Source: JBKEDF01 sp047975325 (GTDB lineage: Bacteria > Pseudomonadota > Alphaproteobacteria > Rhodobacterales > Rhodobacteraceae). Taken from it: a DNA stretch of 64,000 nt. Positions 8,217-17,407 of the stretch are shown here, piece by piece. The stretch is from the NCBI GenBank assembly GCA_047975325.1, contig JBKEDF010000071.1, forward strand, positions 1-64,000. Direction: 5' to 3'. The position numbers and the translations under genes were made by a program. The notes beneath the pieces were generated by a model, which worked only from the letters and a program-made list of their open reading frames with translations, ran no database searches and was not told the DNA's origin. Positions within the stretch are counted from its first letter, which is position 1. Every line of letters starts with the position of its first letter.

Positions 8217-8933
8217 TCAGTCGGAAATCCTGACCGCAGGGAGCCCCAGTTTTCTGACAAGCCTGTCCAGTATCTGCTGCGTTCCCTGCCCTTCCCAATC
8301 GGCCTGGCGCGCGGCAAACAGCATGGCCTGGGATTTATGGATCAACCCGTCTGTCAGAATCTTCAAATGGTTTGCCCGCAGGGTTTCGCCTGAGGAGGTG
8401 ATATCTGCAATTGCTTCTGCAGTCAGGTTCTTGATTGTTCCCTCTGTCGCGCCCTGACTGTCGATCAGTTGATAATCGGCAATACCCTGATCCGTCAGGA
8501 AATCGCGAACCAGCCGATGATATTTCGTGGCTATCCGCAACCGGTGACCATGGCGGCGCCGGAAAGCGGCCGCAGCGGCATCAAGATCATCAAGCGTTTC
8601 GACATCGATCCAGATCCGGGGCACGGCGATGATCAGGTCAGCATGGCCAAATTCAAGCTTTTCCACCTCAACCACCTGGCCTTCCCAATCCGCCAGCTTG
8701 TCACGTACCAGGTCCGACCCGGTCACCCCCAGGTGAATCCGTCCTGCGGCAAGTTCGCGGGGGATCTCCCCGGCCGAAAGCAAGACCAGATCGACATCCT
8801 CAATACCTTCGACACGACCGGCATATTCGCGATCCGATCCACTGCGGGTCATAACCACCCCGCGTGCGCCGAACCAGTCAAAGGTCTTTTCCATCAGCCG
8901 TCCCTTGGAGGGGATACCGATCTTGAGGCTCAT
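8217..8933 (-). CDS. hisG: ATP phosphoribosyltransferase, short form (HisG)
   Basis: Catalyses the first step of histidine synthesis, joining ATP and PRPP. The 238-aa protein lacks the C-terminal regulatory domain of long-form HisG, as expected when HisZ is present. Visible motifs are IGIPSKGRLMEKTFDWF at the N-terminus, DVDLVLLSAGEIPRELAAG, and the PRPP-binding region around RIATKYHRLVRDF and DSQGATEGTIKN. The ATG at 8933 overlaps the hisZ stop and follows GGAGG by eight bases; an in-frame GTG two codons upstream is less likely. Last gene of hisS-hisZ-hisG. Confidence 0.96.
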   Translation of the reverse strand: MSLKIGIPSKGRLMEKTFDWFGARGVVMTRSGSDREYAGRVEGIEDVDLVLLSAGEIPRELAAGRIHLGVTGSDLVRDKLADWEGQVVEVEKLEFGHADLIIAVPRIWIDVETLDDLDAAAAAFRRRHGHRLRIATKYHRLVRDFLTDQGIADYQLIDSQGATEGTIKNLTAEAIADITSSGETLRANHLKILTDGLIHKSQAMLFAARQADWEGQGTQQILDRLVRKLGLPAVRISD

Positions 8934-10045
8934 AGCCACGCCTCCTTCAGTTCAACAACCTGGGCGGGACGGATCACCCCGCCAACGGCGGGAATGGAAC
9001 GGCCCTGCCCCAACACTGCCGTCAGGGCATCGTATCGCCCACCGGTTGCAACGGGCGGCAGGTTTTCCGCAGCCAGAAAACTGAAGACAAACCCATCGTA
9101 ATATTCCATCGAATTGCGGCCATGCCCTGCCTCAAAGGGCAGATCCGACGGGTTGATTCCGGCCCGTTCCAAGGCATCAAGCCGGGCGGCGAAACGATCC
9201 ACCGCGGGTTCGATAGCAGGCAACATCGCGGTGATGCCACGCAGATGCTGCAAGGCAAGGCGCGCAGGTGCCGCCAGCGTCAACAGATCATAAAGCAACG
9301 CCGCCTCGGGCGCGGCAATGGGTGGGGTTTCAGCGTCCTCGATCAGGGCCTGCGCACGATCGGCAATTTCCGCCTCATCGCGCAGCCCTATCATCGGGCC
9401 CGCCTGGGCAATCAGATCCGCCGTCGTGTTGGAGCGCAGCCGTTCCAGAAGTTCCATCCGCGCCGGGGATGTCGGACTACGCCCCGAGAACCGGTCAAGC
9501 AGCGCACGAAACCGGCGTGGTCGCCAGACATGGCGCAAAAGCGCAGCCTTGCGCCTTTCAGTTGTGGAAAGGCCACGAACTGCCGCCATCAGGATACCAA
9601 TATCCCCGGTTACCGCGCGCAGGCCCAAGGGCGCCAGCAAGCGCGCAAACAGGGCATAGACCTCGGCATCGGCAATTTCCGGCGCCTCGCGGTCAAACAA
9701 TTCGAAACCAACCTGAAGGAATTCGCTGGGGCGCGGGCCCGGACGATCCTGTTTGCGAAAGACTTCCCCCTGATAACAATAGCGCGCGGGTTCCGCCCCA
9801 TGGGCCATATGGGCCTGCACAACCGGAACCGTGAAATCCGGGCGCAGCATCATCTCACCATGCAAGGGGTCGGCGGTAACATAGGCGCGGGCACGGATAT
9901 CTTCACCATAAAGATCAAGCAAGGTTTCCGCCGGTTGCAGAAGATCACATTCCACACGCAGTGCGCCGGCCTCCTGGAACGCAGCGCAAAGCGCCTCCGC
10001 CTCGGCCCGGATCGCCGCGCGGTCAGGCCCGAATTGTCCACTCAT
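8930..10045 (-). CDS. hisZ: ATP phosphoribosyltransferase regulatory subunit HisZ
   Basis: HisZ is a catalytically inactive histidyl-tRNA synthetase relative that forms an octamer with short HisG and supplies histidine feedback control. The 371-aa protein keeps the class II fold: LRVECDLLQPAETLLDLYGED, MMLRPDFTVPVVQAH and ARYCYQGEVFRKQ in motif-2 position, and LPPVATGGRYDALTAVLG near the end. It lacks the anticodon-binding domain seen in HisS. It is sandwiched between hisS and hisG with ATGA overlaps at both ends, which fixes both its start and its partner. Confidence 0.95.
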   Translation of the reverse strand: MSGQFGPDRAAIRAEAEALCAAFQEAGALRVECDLLQPAETLLDLYGEDIRARAYVTADPLHGEMMLRPDFTVPVVQAHMAHGAEPARYCYQGEVFRKQDRPGPRPSEFLQVGFELFDREAPEIADAEVYALFARLLAPLGLRAVTGDIGILMAAVRGLSTTERRKAALLRHVWRPRRFRALLDRFSGRSPTSPARMELLERLRSNTTADLIAQAGPMIGLRDEAEIADRAQALIEDAETPPIAAPEAALLYDLLTLAAPARLALQHLRGITAMLPAIEPAVDRFAARLDALERAGINPSDLPFEAGHGRNSMEYYDGFVFSFLAAENLPPVATGGRYDALTAVLGQGRSIPAVGGVIRPAQVVELKEAWL

Positions 10046-11526
10046 TGCGCCAACATCCGCTTGACCGCCAAGACCAGATCATCACGCGGAATTTCAAGCT
10101 GCGCGGGACGGTCCTTCCATTCTTCCAATGTCGCATTTTCGGCAATTTTGGCCCCCAGGACCAGATCCTTCAGCACCACCATGCCCCTGGCCTTTTCATC
10201 GCCGCCTTCAATGACGGCAATGGGGCTTTGGCGTTTATCGGCATATTTGAGCTGATTGCCAAAATTCCTGGGGTTACCCAGATACATCTCCGCACGGATA
10301 CCCGCGTGACGCAATTCCCCGACCATGGCCATGTAATCCGCCATTCGGTCGCGATCCATGACGGTCACAACAACCGGCCCCGCCATCGCAGCCCCGGTAC
10401 GACCCTTTTCGCGCAGGGCGGCCAGAAGCCTGTCCACACCGATGGAAATCCCCGTCGCCGGTACGGACTGCCCGGTAAACCGCTTTACCAGATCGTCATA
10501 ACGCCCGCCGCCGGCTACCGACCCGAATTGCCGCTTGCGCCCTTTTTCATCCAGGATCTCAAAGGTCAGTTCGGCCTCAAAGACGGGTCCGGTATAATAG
10601 CCAAGGCCACGCACCACCGAAGGATCGATATCGATCCTCTCTGCACCATATCCCTGCGCCTCAAGAAGCGTGGCTATGGTTTCCAGCTCTTCTACCCCGG
10701 CAGTACCGATGCCCGACCCCGTAACCAGATCCCGAAGTGCTGTAACCGTCGCGGTTCCGTTTTCACGCTTTGCGGCCATGAAGCGCATGATCACCTCGGC
10801 CTGCGCATCCGAAAGCCCTGCCCCTTTGGTGAAATCACCAGATGCGTCCTTGCGGCCCACACCCAGAAGCGCGCGCACCCCCGCGTCCCCCAAGCGATCA
10901 AGCTTGTCGATGGCACGCAACACGATACCGCGTTCGGCCGCGAATTTCGCGGGATCCGAGGGGTCGAGCACGCCTGCAACCTCCATCACACCGTTCAGCA
11001 CCTTGCGGTTATTCACGCGGATCAGATAATCGCCACGGGGGATGCCGACCTCCTCCAGCGCATCGGCCAGCATCGCACATATTTCCGCATCCGCAGCTAC
11101 CGAAGGCGCACCTACCGTATCGGCATCGCATTGATAAAACTGCCTAAATCTTCCCGGTCCGGGCTTTTCATTGCGCCAGACCGGCCCGAAAGCATAACGA
11201 CGATAGGGCGCGGGCAGATCGTTGCGAAACTGCGCGGCAACACGGGCCAGTGGCGCGGTCAGGTCATAGCGCAGCGCGAGCCAGTCCTTTTCTTCCTGCC
11301 AGGCGAATACGCCCTCATTGGGCCGATCCACATCGGGCAGGAATTTGCCAAGCGCCTCGACCGTCTCAACTGCCGAGGTTTCCAACGGATCAAAGCCATA
11401 GCATTCATAGACCCCGGCGATCCGATGCAGCATATCCCGCCTTTCGGTCACTTCGGCACCAAAATAGTCGCGAAAGCCCTTGGGCGTTTCGGCGCGGGGG
11501 CGGCGGGCGGATTTATCCTTGGCCAT
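10042..11526 (-). CDS. hisS: Histidyl-tRNA synthetase
   Basis: Class II synthetase that charges tRNA-His. The 494-aa protein starts at the ATG at 11526 (MAKDKSARRPRAETPKGFRDYFG); the frame remains open for 82 codons more but that part is basic low-complexity and antisense to slyX. Motif 2 is RYAFGPVWRNEKPGPGRFRQ; the histidine-specific loop is GLGYYTGPVFEAELTFE; motif 3 region is GGGRYDDLVKRFTGQSVPATG followed by SIGVDRLLAAL. The C-terminal anticodon-binding domain spans about 395-490. It starts the hisSZG operon and is divergent from slyX, with 73 bases between. Confidence 0.96.
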   Translation of the reverse strand: MAKDKSARRPRAETPKGFRDYFGAEVTERRDMLHRIAGVYECYGFDPLETSAVETVEALGKFLPDVDRPNEGVFAWQEEKDWLALRYDLTAPLARVAAQFRNDLPAPYRRYAFGPVWRNEKPGPGRFRQFYQCDADTVGAPSVAADAEICAMLADALEEVGIPRGDYLIRVNNRKVLNGVMEVAGVLDPSDPAKFAAERGIVLRAIDKLDRLGDAGVRALLGVGRKDASGDFTKGAGLSDAQAEVIMRFMAAKRENGTATVTALRDLVTGSGIGTAGVEELETIATLLEAQGYGAERIDIDPSVVRGLGYYTGPVFEAELTFEILDEKGRKRQFGSVAGGGRYDDLVKRFTGQSVPATGISIGVDRLLAALREKGRTGAAMAGPVVVTVMDRDRMADYMAMVGELRHAGIRAEMYLGNPRNFGNQLKYADKRQSPIAVIEGGDEKARGMVVLKDLVLGAKIAENATLEEWKDRPAQLEIPRDDLVLAVKRMLAQ

Positions 11527-11599
11527 CGGGAAACCCTTTGCTGCAATCACGCGGGCGGTGTAACGGATGCCCGCAGGCGCGGCAAGCAAGGAGAGACAG

Positions 11600-11797
11600 A
11601 TGAACGAACGGATCGAGGCGCTGGAGGAACGGATCGCCCATCTGATCCGGACGGTAGAGGAGCTTTCCGATATCGTGGCAACACAGGCCGACCGGATTGA
11701 TCTTCTGGACCGGCGGGTGGCAATGTTGATCGACAAGGTTGCCACACCCGAGGAAGGCGGACATCTTTTCACCGATGAACGCCCGCCACACTGGTAG
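11600..11797 (+). CDS. slyX: SlyX family coiled-coil protein
   Basis: The 65-aa protein is one heptad-repeat helix (ALEERIAHLIRTVEELSD, then ATQADRIDLLDRRVAMLI) with the short acidic tail ending ERPPHW; SlyX proteins characteristically end in Pro-Pro-His and an aromatic residue. The biochemical role of SlyX is not established. The ATG at 11600 lies seven bases after AAGGAG; an upstream in-frame start at 11567 has no ribosome site and runs toward the hisS promoter. Confidence 0.85.
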   Translation: MNERIEALEERIAHLIRTVEELSDIVATQADRIDLLDRRVAMLIDKVATPEEGGHLFTDERPPHW

Positions 11798-11876
11798 GCA
11801 AATTGACCCTGCGCCTTCTACCTTCCGGCTTGTCTTTCCCCGCCTCTTTGGGTCATTTGGCGGCGAAAGGCGGATC

Positions 11877-12947
11877 ATGAAACATTTTCGCATAGGCAGG
11901 CTGACCATTCAGCCGGTTCCGTTGCTGCTGACACTGGCAATCGCCGCGCTTGGTGGTCTGGTGGCATGGCTTTTACACCTGCCCCTTCCCTGGCTCATGG
12001 GGTCACTGGTCGGTATCGCCCTTCTGGCCATTCTGGGGCTGCGGCCATTGGGTCAGCCCATTCACATGCCCACCCCGCTACGCCAGGCATTCGTGCCGGT
12101 GATCGGCGTCGCAATCGGCGGAAATTTCACGACAGAGATATTACAACAGCTCGGAAACTGGATCCCGAGCCTTCTGGCCCTTTGCCTCTATATTCCGCTG
12201 GCCCATTTTGTCGCCTATCGGATCTATCGTTTTGGCGGCATCGATCGGCTGACCTCCTATTATGGCACCATTCCGGGAGGATTGATCGAATCCGTCACAA
12301 TGGGCGAAGAAAAAGGTGCCGACAGGGGCATGCTGGTCCTGATGCAATTTCTTCGCCTGATCGTGACGATCATGGCGGTGCCCCTGATTTTCGCCCTGCT
12401 TACCGGCGGCAGCGTCGGTTCAGGGGCGGGGGTGGAAATGGTTGGCGCGGATCATGCACTAAGCCTGCGCGATATTGCGGTTCTGGTGGTTGCGGGGGGA
12501 GGCGGTTACTGGCTTGCCCATCGGTTGCGCTTTCCTGCGGCGGTCATGACGGGTCCGATCCTCGCATCCGCCATCGCCCATCTGACGGGGCTGGTGGAAG
12601 GCGTCCCGCCCGGCTGGGTCATCAATATGACGCAGGTGGTGATCGGCGCAGGGCTTGGGGCAGGTTTCGCGGGTATGGCCGGGGCCACGCTGCGCAAGGG
12701 TGCGGGTCTTGCCACGATTTCAACCGGAACACTGCTGTTGCTGGCCTGGGGGTTCGCGATCCTGCTTCGTGAGGTGATCGATCAACCTGCTTCCGCCATC
12801 TTCCTGGCATTCGCGCCGGGCGGGATTACGGAAATGAGCCTGATCGCACTGGGCCTGCAAATCAGCGTGATCTATGTCGCGGCGCACCATGTTGTGCGGA
12901 TCGTGCTTTCCGTCAGCATCGCCCGGGCCTTTGCAGGACGGTTATAG
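11877..12947 (+). CDS. AbrB family membrane protein (putative ammonia monooxygenase/transport family)
   Basis: A 356-aa protein of about ten membrane helices belonging to the AbrB family (COG3180), whose members were once labelled ammonia monooxygenase without proof. Two homologous halves are visible: LPLPWLMGSLVGIALLAILG in the first and FPAAVMTGPILASAIAHLTG in the second, each followed by a VGVAIGGNFT- or VIGAGLGAGF-type helix. SYYGTIPGGLIESVTMGEE and FAPGGITEMSLIALGLQISV are the conserved family loops. The ATG at 11877 gives a hydrophobic start after GAAAGG; the longer frame overlaps slyX. Substrate unknown; an export or transport role is inferred from topology. Confidence 0.85.
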   Translation: MKHFRIGRLTIQPVPLLLTLAIAALGGLVAWLLHLPLPWLMGSLVGIALLAILGLRPLGQPIHMPTPLRQAFVPVIGVAIGGNFTTEILQQLGNWIPSLLALCLYIPLAHFVAYRIYRFGGIDRLTSYYGTIPGGLIESVTMGEEKGADRGMLVLMQFLRLIVTIMAVPLIFALLTGGSVGSGAGVEMVGADHALSLRDIAVLVVAGGGGYWLAHRLRFPAAVMTGPILASAIAHLTGLVEGVPPGWVINMTQVVIGAGLGAGFAGMAGATLRKGAGLATISTGTLLLLAWGFAILLREVIDQPASAIFLAFAPGGITEMSLIALGLQISVIYVAAHHVVRIVLSVSIARAFAGRL

Positions 12948-12973
12948 CTGATGCTTCGCTGTATGATCCGGCC

Positions 12974-13786
12974 TCAGGCCGCCTCAAAACGGATCCGGCG
13001 GCGCAGGAACTGCGTGGACTTGTTGGAAACCCGGTCCGGATCCCCCGTGGTCAGGAATTTCGACGCCCCACCACTTCCCAGAAATTCCGGCCGCCGCCCC
13101 AGATAATCGGCAAGGCTTTCGGCCACAAGCCTTGGCTGGGAATAGACCGCCACATCCGAACCCAGCGCATCGGCAAAAACCTGTTCCATCAACGGATAAT
13201 GGGTGCAGCCCAGAATTGCCGCCTCGGGCCGCGGCATGCGACGCAAGAGCGCCTCGACATGCGATCGCACCAAGGCCTCTGCCAGGATCTCATCACCCTG
13301 TTCGATCGCATCTACGACACCGCCGCAGGGTTGCGCCTCGACATCAACACCGATGGCACGAAAGGCCAGTTCACGCTGAAACGCGCGGGAGGCCACCGTG
13401 GCGGGCGTGGCAAAAAGGGCCACATGTTTCACCGCCACTTCACGGGGGGGGGAATTGTCGCCCCATTGCCGTTCGGTCAGCGCCTCTATCATCGGAACGA
13501 AAACGCCCAATACGCGCTTTTCGGGCGGGATCCATGTTTCCTGCATCCGTTTCAATGCCGCCGCCGAGGCCGTGTTGCAGGCCAGGATCACCAGATCGCA
13601 GCCCTCCGCCCAAAGCCGTTCAACCGATGCGCAGGTCAGCTTGAAGATATCCTCGGCATCGCGCACCCCATAGGGCGCATGGGCATTGTCGCCAAAATAG
13701 ATCAACGGCAAATCCGGCAAACGGCGCGAAATCGCATCCAGAACGGTCAGCCCGCCGATACCACTGTCAAATATCCCTACTGCCAT
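12974..13786 (-). CDS. murI: Glutamate racemase
   Basis: Cytoplasmic, cofactor-free racemase that makes D-glutamate for peptidoglycan. The 270-aa protein opens GIFDSGIGGLTVLDAI and carries both catalytic cysteines: one in LVILACNTASAAAL and one in ILGCTHYPLMEQVF; YFGDNAHAPYGVR is also typical. The ATG at 13786 follows a G-rich ribosome site (GGGGGCAGG); the upstream 24 codons are not conserved-looking. It converges with the AbrB-type gene (26 bases between stops) and lies downstream of the indolepyruvate oxidoreductase gene. Confidence 0.95.
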   Translation of the reverse strand: MAVGIFDSGIGGLTVLDAISRRLPDLPLIYFGDNAHAPYGVRDAEDIFKLTCASVERLWAEGCDLVILACNTASAAALKRMQETWIPPEKRVLGVFVPMIEALTERQWGDNSPPREVAVKHVALFATPATVASRAFQRELAFRAIGVDVEAQPCGGVVDAIEQGDEILAEALVRSHVEALLRRMPRPEAAILGCTHYPLMEQVFADALGSDVAVYSQPRLVAESLADYLGRRPEFLGSGGASKFLTTGDPDRVSNKSTQFLRRRIRFEAA

Positions 13787-13859
13787 CACCTGCCCCCGGT
13801 TCTCATGCCCGTTGCCTTTTCCATTCATAGGACGGGCATGGGAAATACGGAAGGGCAAG

Positions 13860-16800
13860 TTATTCGGCAGCGATTGCCGGGGCCGGGGTTTCCCATTCGG
13901 TCAGGATTTCCGCGCGCCGGGCAGCGGCCTTCCTGGCATTTTCGCCTTTCACCGGGCCAAAACCCCGGATCGTCAGGGGCAATTCCGCCCATTCACGCGC
14001 CAGCGCCAGGCGTTCAGCTGTAAAATCACGGAAAACATGTTCCATATCCGCCTCATATTCCGCAATGAGCGCGCGCTCCATGCGCCGTTCCTTCGAATAG
14101 CCGAAGATATCGAAACGGGACCCCCGCAGTGTTTTCATCCATGCCAGAAGCCTGAAGACCGGGATCATCCAGGGGCCGAATTTGCGCTTCCTTGGCCGGC
14201 CCGCGATATCCTTGCCGGGCAGGATCGGCGGCGCGAGATGAAATTCCACCCGCAGATCACCATCAAAAACCTCACGCGCGCGGGCAAGCGTTTCCAGATG
14301 AAGCCGCGCCACCTCATATTCATCCTTGTAGGACAGAAGCTTGTGATATCCCTTTGCCACTGCACCCCGCAAAGGATCAGGTGCGTGAGACAGGAATGCA
14401 AGGTAACGGGTCGCTAATTCCTCCCCCTGATAGGCGCGCAGGTGATCTGCGCGAAAGGTGACGGGATCATGTGGCTGCGGCATTTCAGGCGCAATCAGCC
14501 GTGCCGCTTCCTCAGGATGAAGCGCGGCCCAGCGTCCAATGGCAAAGGCCCGCCTATTGGCCTTCACCGCCGTGCCATTGAGATCAAGCGCACGCAGGAT
14601 CGCCTCTTCAGGCAGCGGGATCAGCCCCCTTTGCCAACAGGCACCAAAGACCATCATATTGGAATAGATGCTGTCCCCCAGGGTAACGCGCGACAGTTCC
14701 GTCGCATCAAAAAAGAGAAGTTTCCCCTGCAACCGCGCCTCCAGCGAAAGATGCAACCGTTCGGTCGGCAGCGCGAACCCGATATCCCGCGTGAAGGCGC
14801 CAGTGATGATCTCATGACTGTTGACAACACATCCCGTCCGCCCCGACGCCATAAGCCCGAGCATCTTTGCCCCCGCTGTCACCACAAGATCGCCACCGAT
14901 CACCGCATCGGCCTCCCCAACGGAAATGCGGATCGCATTGATCTTTTCCGGCGTCTCGGCAAGGCGGCAATGAACGCTGACTGCCCCCCCTTTTTGCGCA
15001 AGGCCCGCCATTTCCATCAAGCCGGCACCCTTGCCCGCGATATGGGCCGCCATCGCAAGGACCGCCCCGACCGTAACCACGCCCGTCCCGCCAACACCGG
15101 TAATCAGGATGTTATAGGTTCCCTGCATCCGGGGCAGTTCCGGCTGCGGCAGATGCGGCAAATCAAGATTGGCAGTCGGAACCCTGCGCGGCACTGCACC
15201 ATGCAAGGTGACAAAAGAAGGACAAAACCCCGACAGGCACGAAAAATCCTTATTACAGGACGATTGGTCAATGGCCCGTTTCCGACCGAATTCGGTTTCC
15301 AGGGGCACGATGGAAACACAGTTTGACTGCACCCCGCAATCGCCGCATCCCTCACAGATATCGGGATTGATGAAAACGCGGCTATCGGGATCGGGATATA
15401 GCCCCTTCTTCCGGCGACGGCGTTTTTCGGCGGCGCAGGTCTGGATATAGACCATGGCCGTCACCCCTTCGATCTGGCTCAATTCCTTCTGAACCGCAAT
15501 CACCGCGTCGCGATCATGGAATTCGGCCCCCTCAGGAAAGGTCCTGCGGTCGATTTCTTCCTTGGGGTCATGAACGACCACAACCTTTGCCACGCCCATC
15601 GCCAGAAGTTCCCGGGTGATCTGCGCGGCGGTCAACCCTCCTTCATTTGGCTGGCCGCCCGTCATCGCCACGGCGTCATTATACAGGATCTTGTAGGTTA
15701 TATTCGTTCCGGCAGCGAGGGCCGCACGGATCGCCAGACTGCCGGAATGATTATAGGTTCCGTCGCCAAGGTTTTGAAAGATATGGGGTGTTTTTGAAAA
15801 TGGCGCCTCACCGATCCAGTTGGCGCCTTCCCCGCCCATCTGGGTCAGACCGCTTGTTCCCCGATCCATCCAGAGCGCCATGATATGGCAACCAATCCCG
15901 CCCCCCGCACGCGCGCCATCCGGCAGGCGGGTAGAGGTATTATGCGGACAGCCGGAACAAAAATAGGGCAGGCGTGCCACCAGATCAGGGGCGTTATCCG
16001 CCTGTCGCGCAACATGGATCCGTTCCAGCGCCGCCTCGATTCCTTCGGTGCCGCGCCCTTCATCGATCAGGATCTGCCCCAGCTTTTCTGCAATCATTGA
16101 CGGGTCGAGCGCCATTTGCACCGGAAACAGCACCTCTGCATCCGGATCCCCCTTACGACCCCCCCAGACCCGGCGGCCACGACGATCGTCAAAAATCGCC
16201 TCCTTGATCTGCACCTCGATCAGCTTGCGCTTTTCCTCCACCACCACGATCAGCGAAAGCCCCTCCGCCCAGTCATGGAAACCATGCATGTCAAGTGGCC
16301 AGCTTTGTCCGACCTTGTAGGTAGTAACACCCAGATCCTCCGCCCTGTCGGCATCCAGACCCAGAAGTTCCATTGCATGGGCAAGATCCAGCCAGTTCTT
16401 TCCCGCCGCAACAAAGCCGATTCTGGCCCCGGGCCTGCCCCAGACCCGCCGGTCAATACGGTTGACGCGCGAAAAGGCCTCTGCCGCAAATCGCTTGTAA
16501 TTCACAAGCCTGTCTTCCTGCGCAACCCAATGATCGCCAAGCCGGATATTCAACCCTCCCTCGGGCATATCAAATTCCGGGCGCACAAGCTGCATCCGGT
16601 CAGGCAGCGTATCGACTACGGTGGTTGCCTCCACCGTGTCCTTCATCAGCTTCAACCCGCACCAAAGACCGGAAAATCGTGAAAGTTCAAATCCATATAA
16701 TCCGTAGTCAAGAATTTCCTGCACCCCTGCCGGGGACAGGACCGGAATTGAAAGATCAACGCAGGACCAATCGGATTGATGACAGGTGGTTGAGCTTTCA

Positions 16801-17249
16801 CCGGTATGATCGTCGCCAAGCGCCATGATCACACCACCATGGGGCGACGTTCCGGCCAGATTGCCATGGCGCATTACATCGCCGGAACGATCCACCCCAG
16901 GCCCCTTGCCATACCAGAGCGAAAAAACCCCGTCATGACGCCCCTGCCCGCGCAATTCGGCCTGTTGGCTGCCCCAGATCGCGGTGGCAGCCAGATCTTC
17001 GTTCAGCCCCGGGTTGAAGGTGATTTGCGCCGCCTCAAGCTCCGCCTTTGCGCGCATCATCTGGATATCGACCCCACCCAGCGGGGATCCCCGATATCCC
17101 GTCACATAACCTGCCGTGGAAAGCCCCGCTGCCCTGTCCCGCGCCCTTTGCATCAGCATCAGCCGCACCAGCGCCTGGGTGCCGTTCATCAGCACCGGGG
17201 ATTTCGTCAGATCAAAGCGATCGGCCAGTGATATGTCCTGCATGCCCAT
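13860..17249 (-). CDS. Indolepyruvate:ferredoxin oxidoreductase, fused alpha-gamma form
   Basis: A 1129-aa thiamine-diphosphate/iron-sulfur enzyme that oxidatively decarboxylates aryl-pyruvates (aromatic amino-acid breakdown) to acyl-CoA with reduction of ferredoxin. The N-terminal two thirds resemble the alpha subunit: TAGYVTGYRGSPLGGVD, the thiamine-binding GCHIMALWMDRGTSGLTQMG with GGEGANWIG, and a cysteine cluster INPDICEGCGDCGVQSNC for [4Fe-4S]. The C-terminal third has the gamma-type nucleotide-like ITGVGGTGVVTVGAVLAMAA. The ATG at 17249 follows GAGG by six bases; a second ATG is two codons later. Divergent from a LysR-type gene that may regulate it. Confidence 0.92.
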   Translation of the reverse strand: MGMQDISLADRFDLTKSPVLMNGTQALVRLMLMQRARDRAAGLSTAGYVTGYRGSPLGGVDIQMMRAKAELEAAQITFNPGLNEDLAATAIWGSQQAELRGQGRHDGVFSLWYGKGPGVDRSGDVMRHGNLAGTSPHGGVIMALGDDHTGESSTTCHQSDWSCVDLSIPVLSPAGVQEILDYGLYGFELSRFSGLWCGLKLMKDTVEATTVVDTLPDRMQLVRPEFDMPEGGLNIRLGDHWVAQEDRLVNYKRFAAEAFSRVNRIDRRVWGRPGARIGFVAAGKNWLDLAHAMELLGLDADRAEDLGVTTYKVGQSWPLDMHGFHDWAEGLSLIVVVEEKRKLIEVQIKEAIFDDRRGRRVWGGRKGDPDAEVLFPVQMALDPSMIAEKLGQILIDEGRGTEGIEAALERIHVARQADNAPDLVARLPYFCSGCPHNTSTRLPDGARAGGGIGCHIMALWMDRGTSGLTQMGGEGANWIGEAPFSKTPHIFQNLGDGTYNHSGSLAIRAALAAGTNITYKILYNDAVAMTGGQPNEGGLTAAQITRELLAMGVAKVVVVHDPKEEIDRRTFPEGAEFHDRDAVIAVQKELSQIEGVTAMVYIQTCAAEKRRRRKKGLYPDPDSRVFINPDICEGCGDCGVQSNCVSIVPLETEFGRKRAIDQSSCNKDFSCLSGFCPSFVTLHGAVPRRVPTANLDLPHLPQPELPRMQGTYNILITGVGGTGVVTVGAVLAMAAHIAGKGAGLMEMAGLAQKGGAVSVHCRLAETPEKINAIRISVGEADAVIGGDLVVTAGAKMLGLMASGRTGCVVNSHEIITGAFTRDIGFALPTERLHLSLEARLQGKLLFFDATELSRVTLGDSIYSNMMVFGACWQRGLIPLPEEAILRALDLNGTAVKANRRAFAIGRWAALHPEEAARLIAPEMPQPHDPVTFRADHLRAYQGEELATRYLAFLSHAPDPLRGAVAKGYHKLLSYKDEYEVARLHLETLARAREVFDGDLRVEFHLAPPILPGKDIAGRPRKRKFGPWMIPVFRLLAWMKTLRGSRFDIFGYSKERRMERALIAEYEADMEHVFRDFTAERLALAREWAELPLTIRGFGPVKGENARKAAARRAEILTEWETPAPAIAAE

Positions 17250-17287
17250 TCCGCACCTCATCTGCACAGGGGCCTTACCGGATAATA

Positions 17288-17336
17288 TAGGTCAATATTA
17301 ATGACCTACAAAGAGGTAAATAATCCGAAAAGGTCA
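17288..17336. promoter_or_regulatory. Inverted and direct AGGTCA repeats in the divergent promoter
   Basis: TAGGTCA (17288-17294) and TGACCTA (17302-17308) form a perfect seven-base inverted repeat around a seven-base A/T spacer; a third half-site AGGTCA occurs at 17331-17336 on the same strand as the first. The A/T-rich block lies between the oxidoreductase gene (minus) and the LysR gene (plus), so it is a plausible binding site for that regulator controlling both. No protection data can be inferred. Confidence 0.5.
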
Positions 17337-17407
17337 TTTACTTGTGAGTGTAGCACATTAGGAAGGGGCTGCGGCGCCGTGCCGCAAATTGTGAGACGAG
17401 TGTTTGA

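Noticed and set aside
9961..11700. 579-codon open frame on the plus strand across hisZ and hisS
   Set aside because: Antisense to two genes with clear class II synthetase motifs; no start signal and no recognisable domain.
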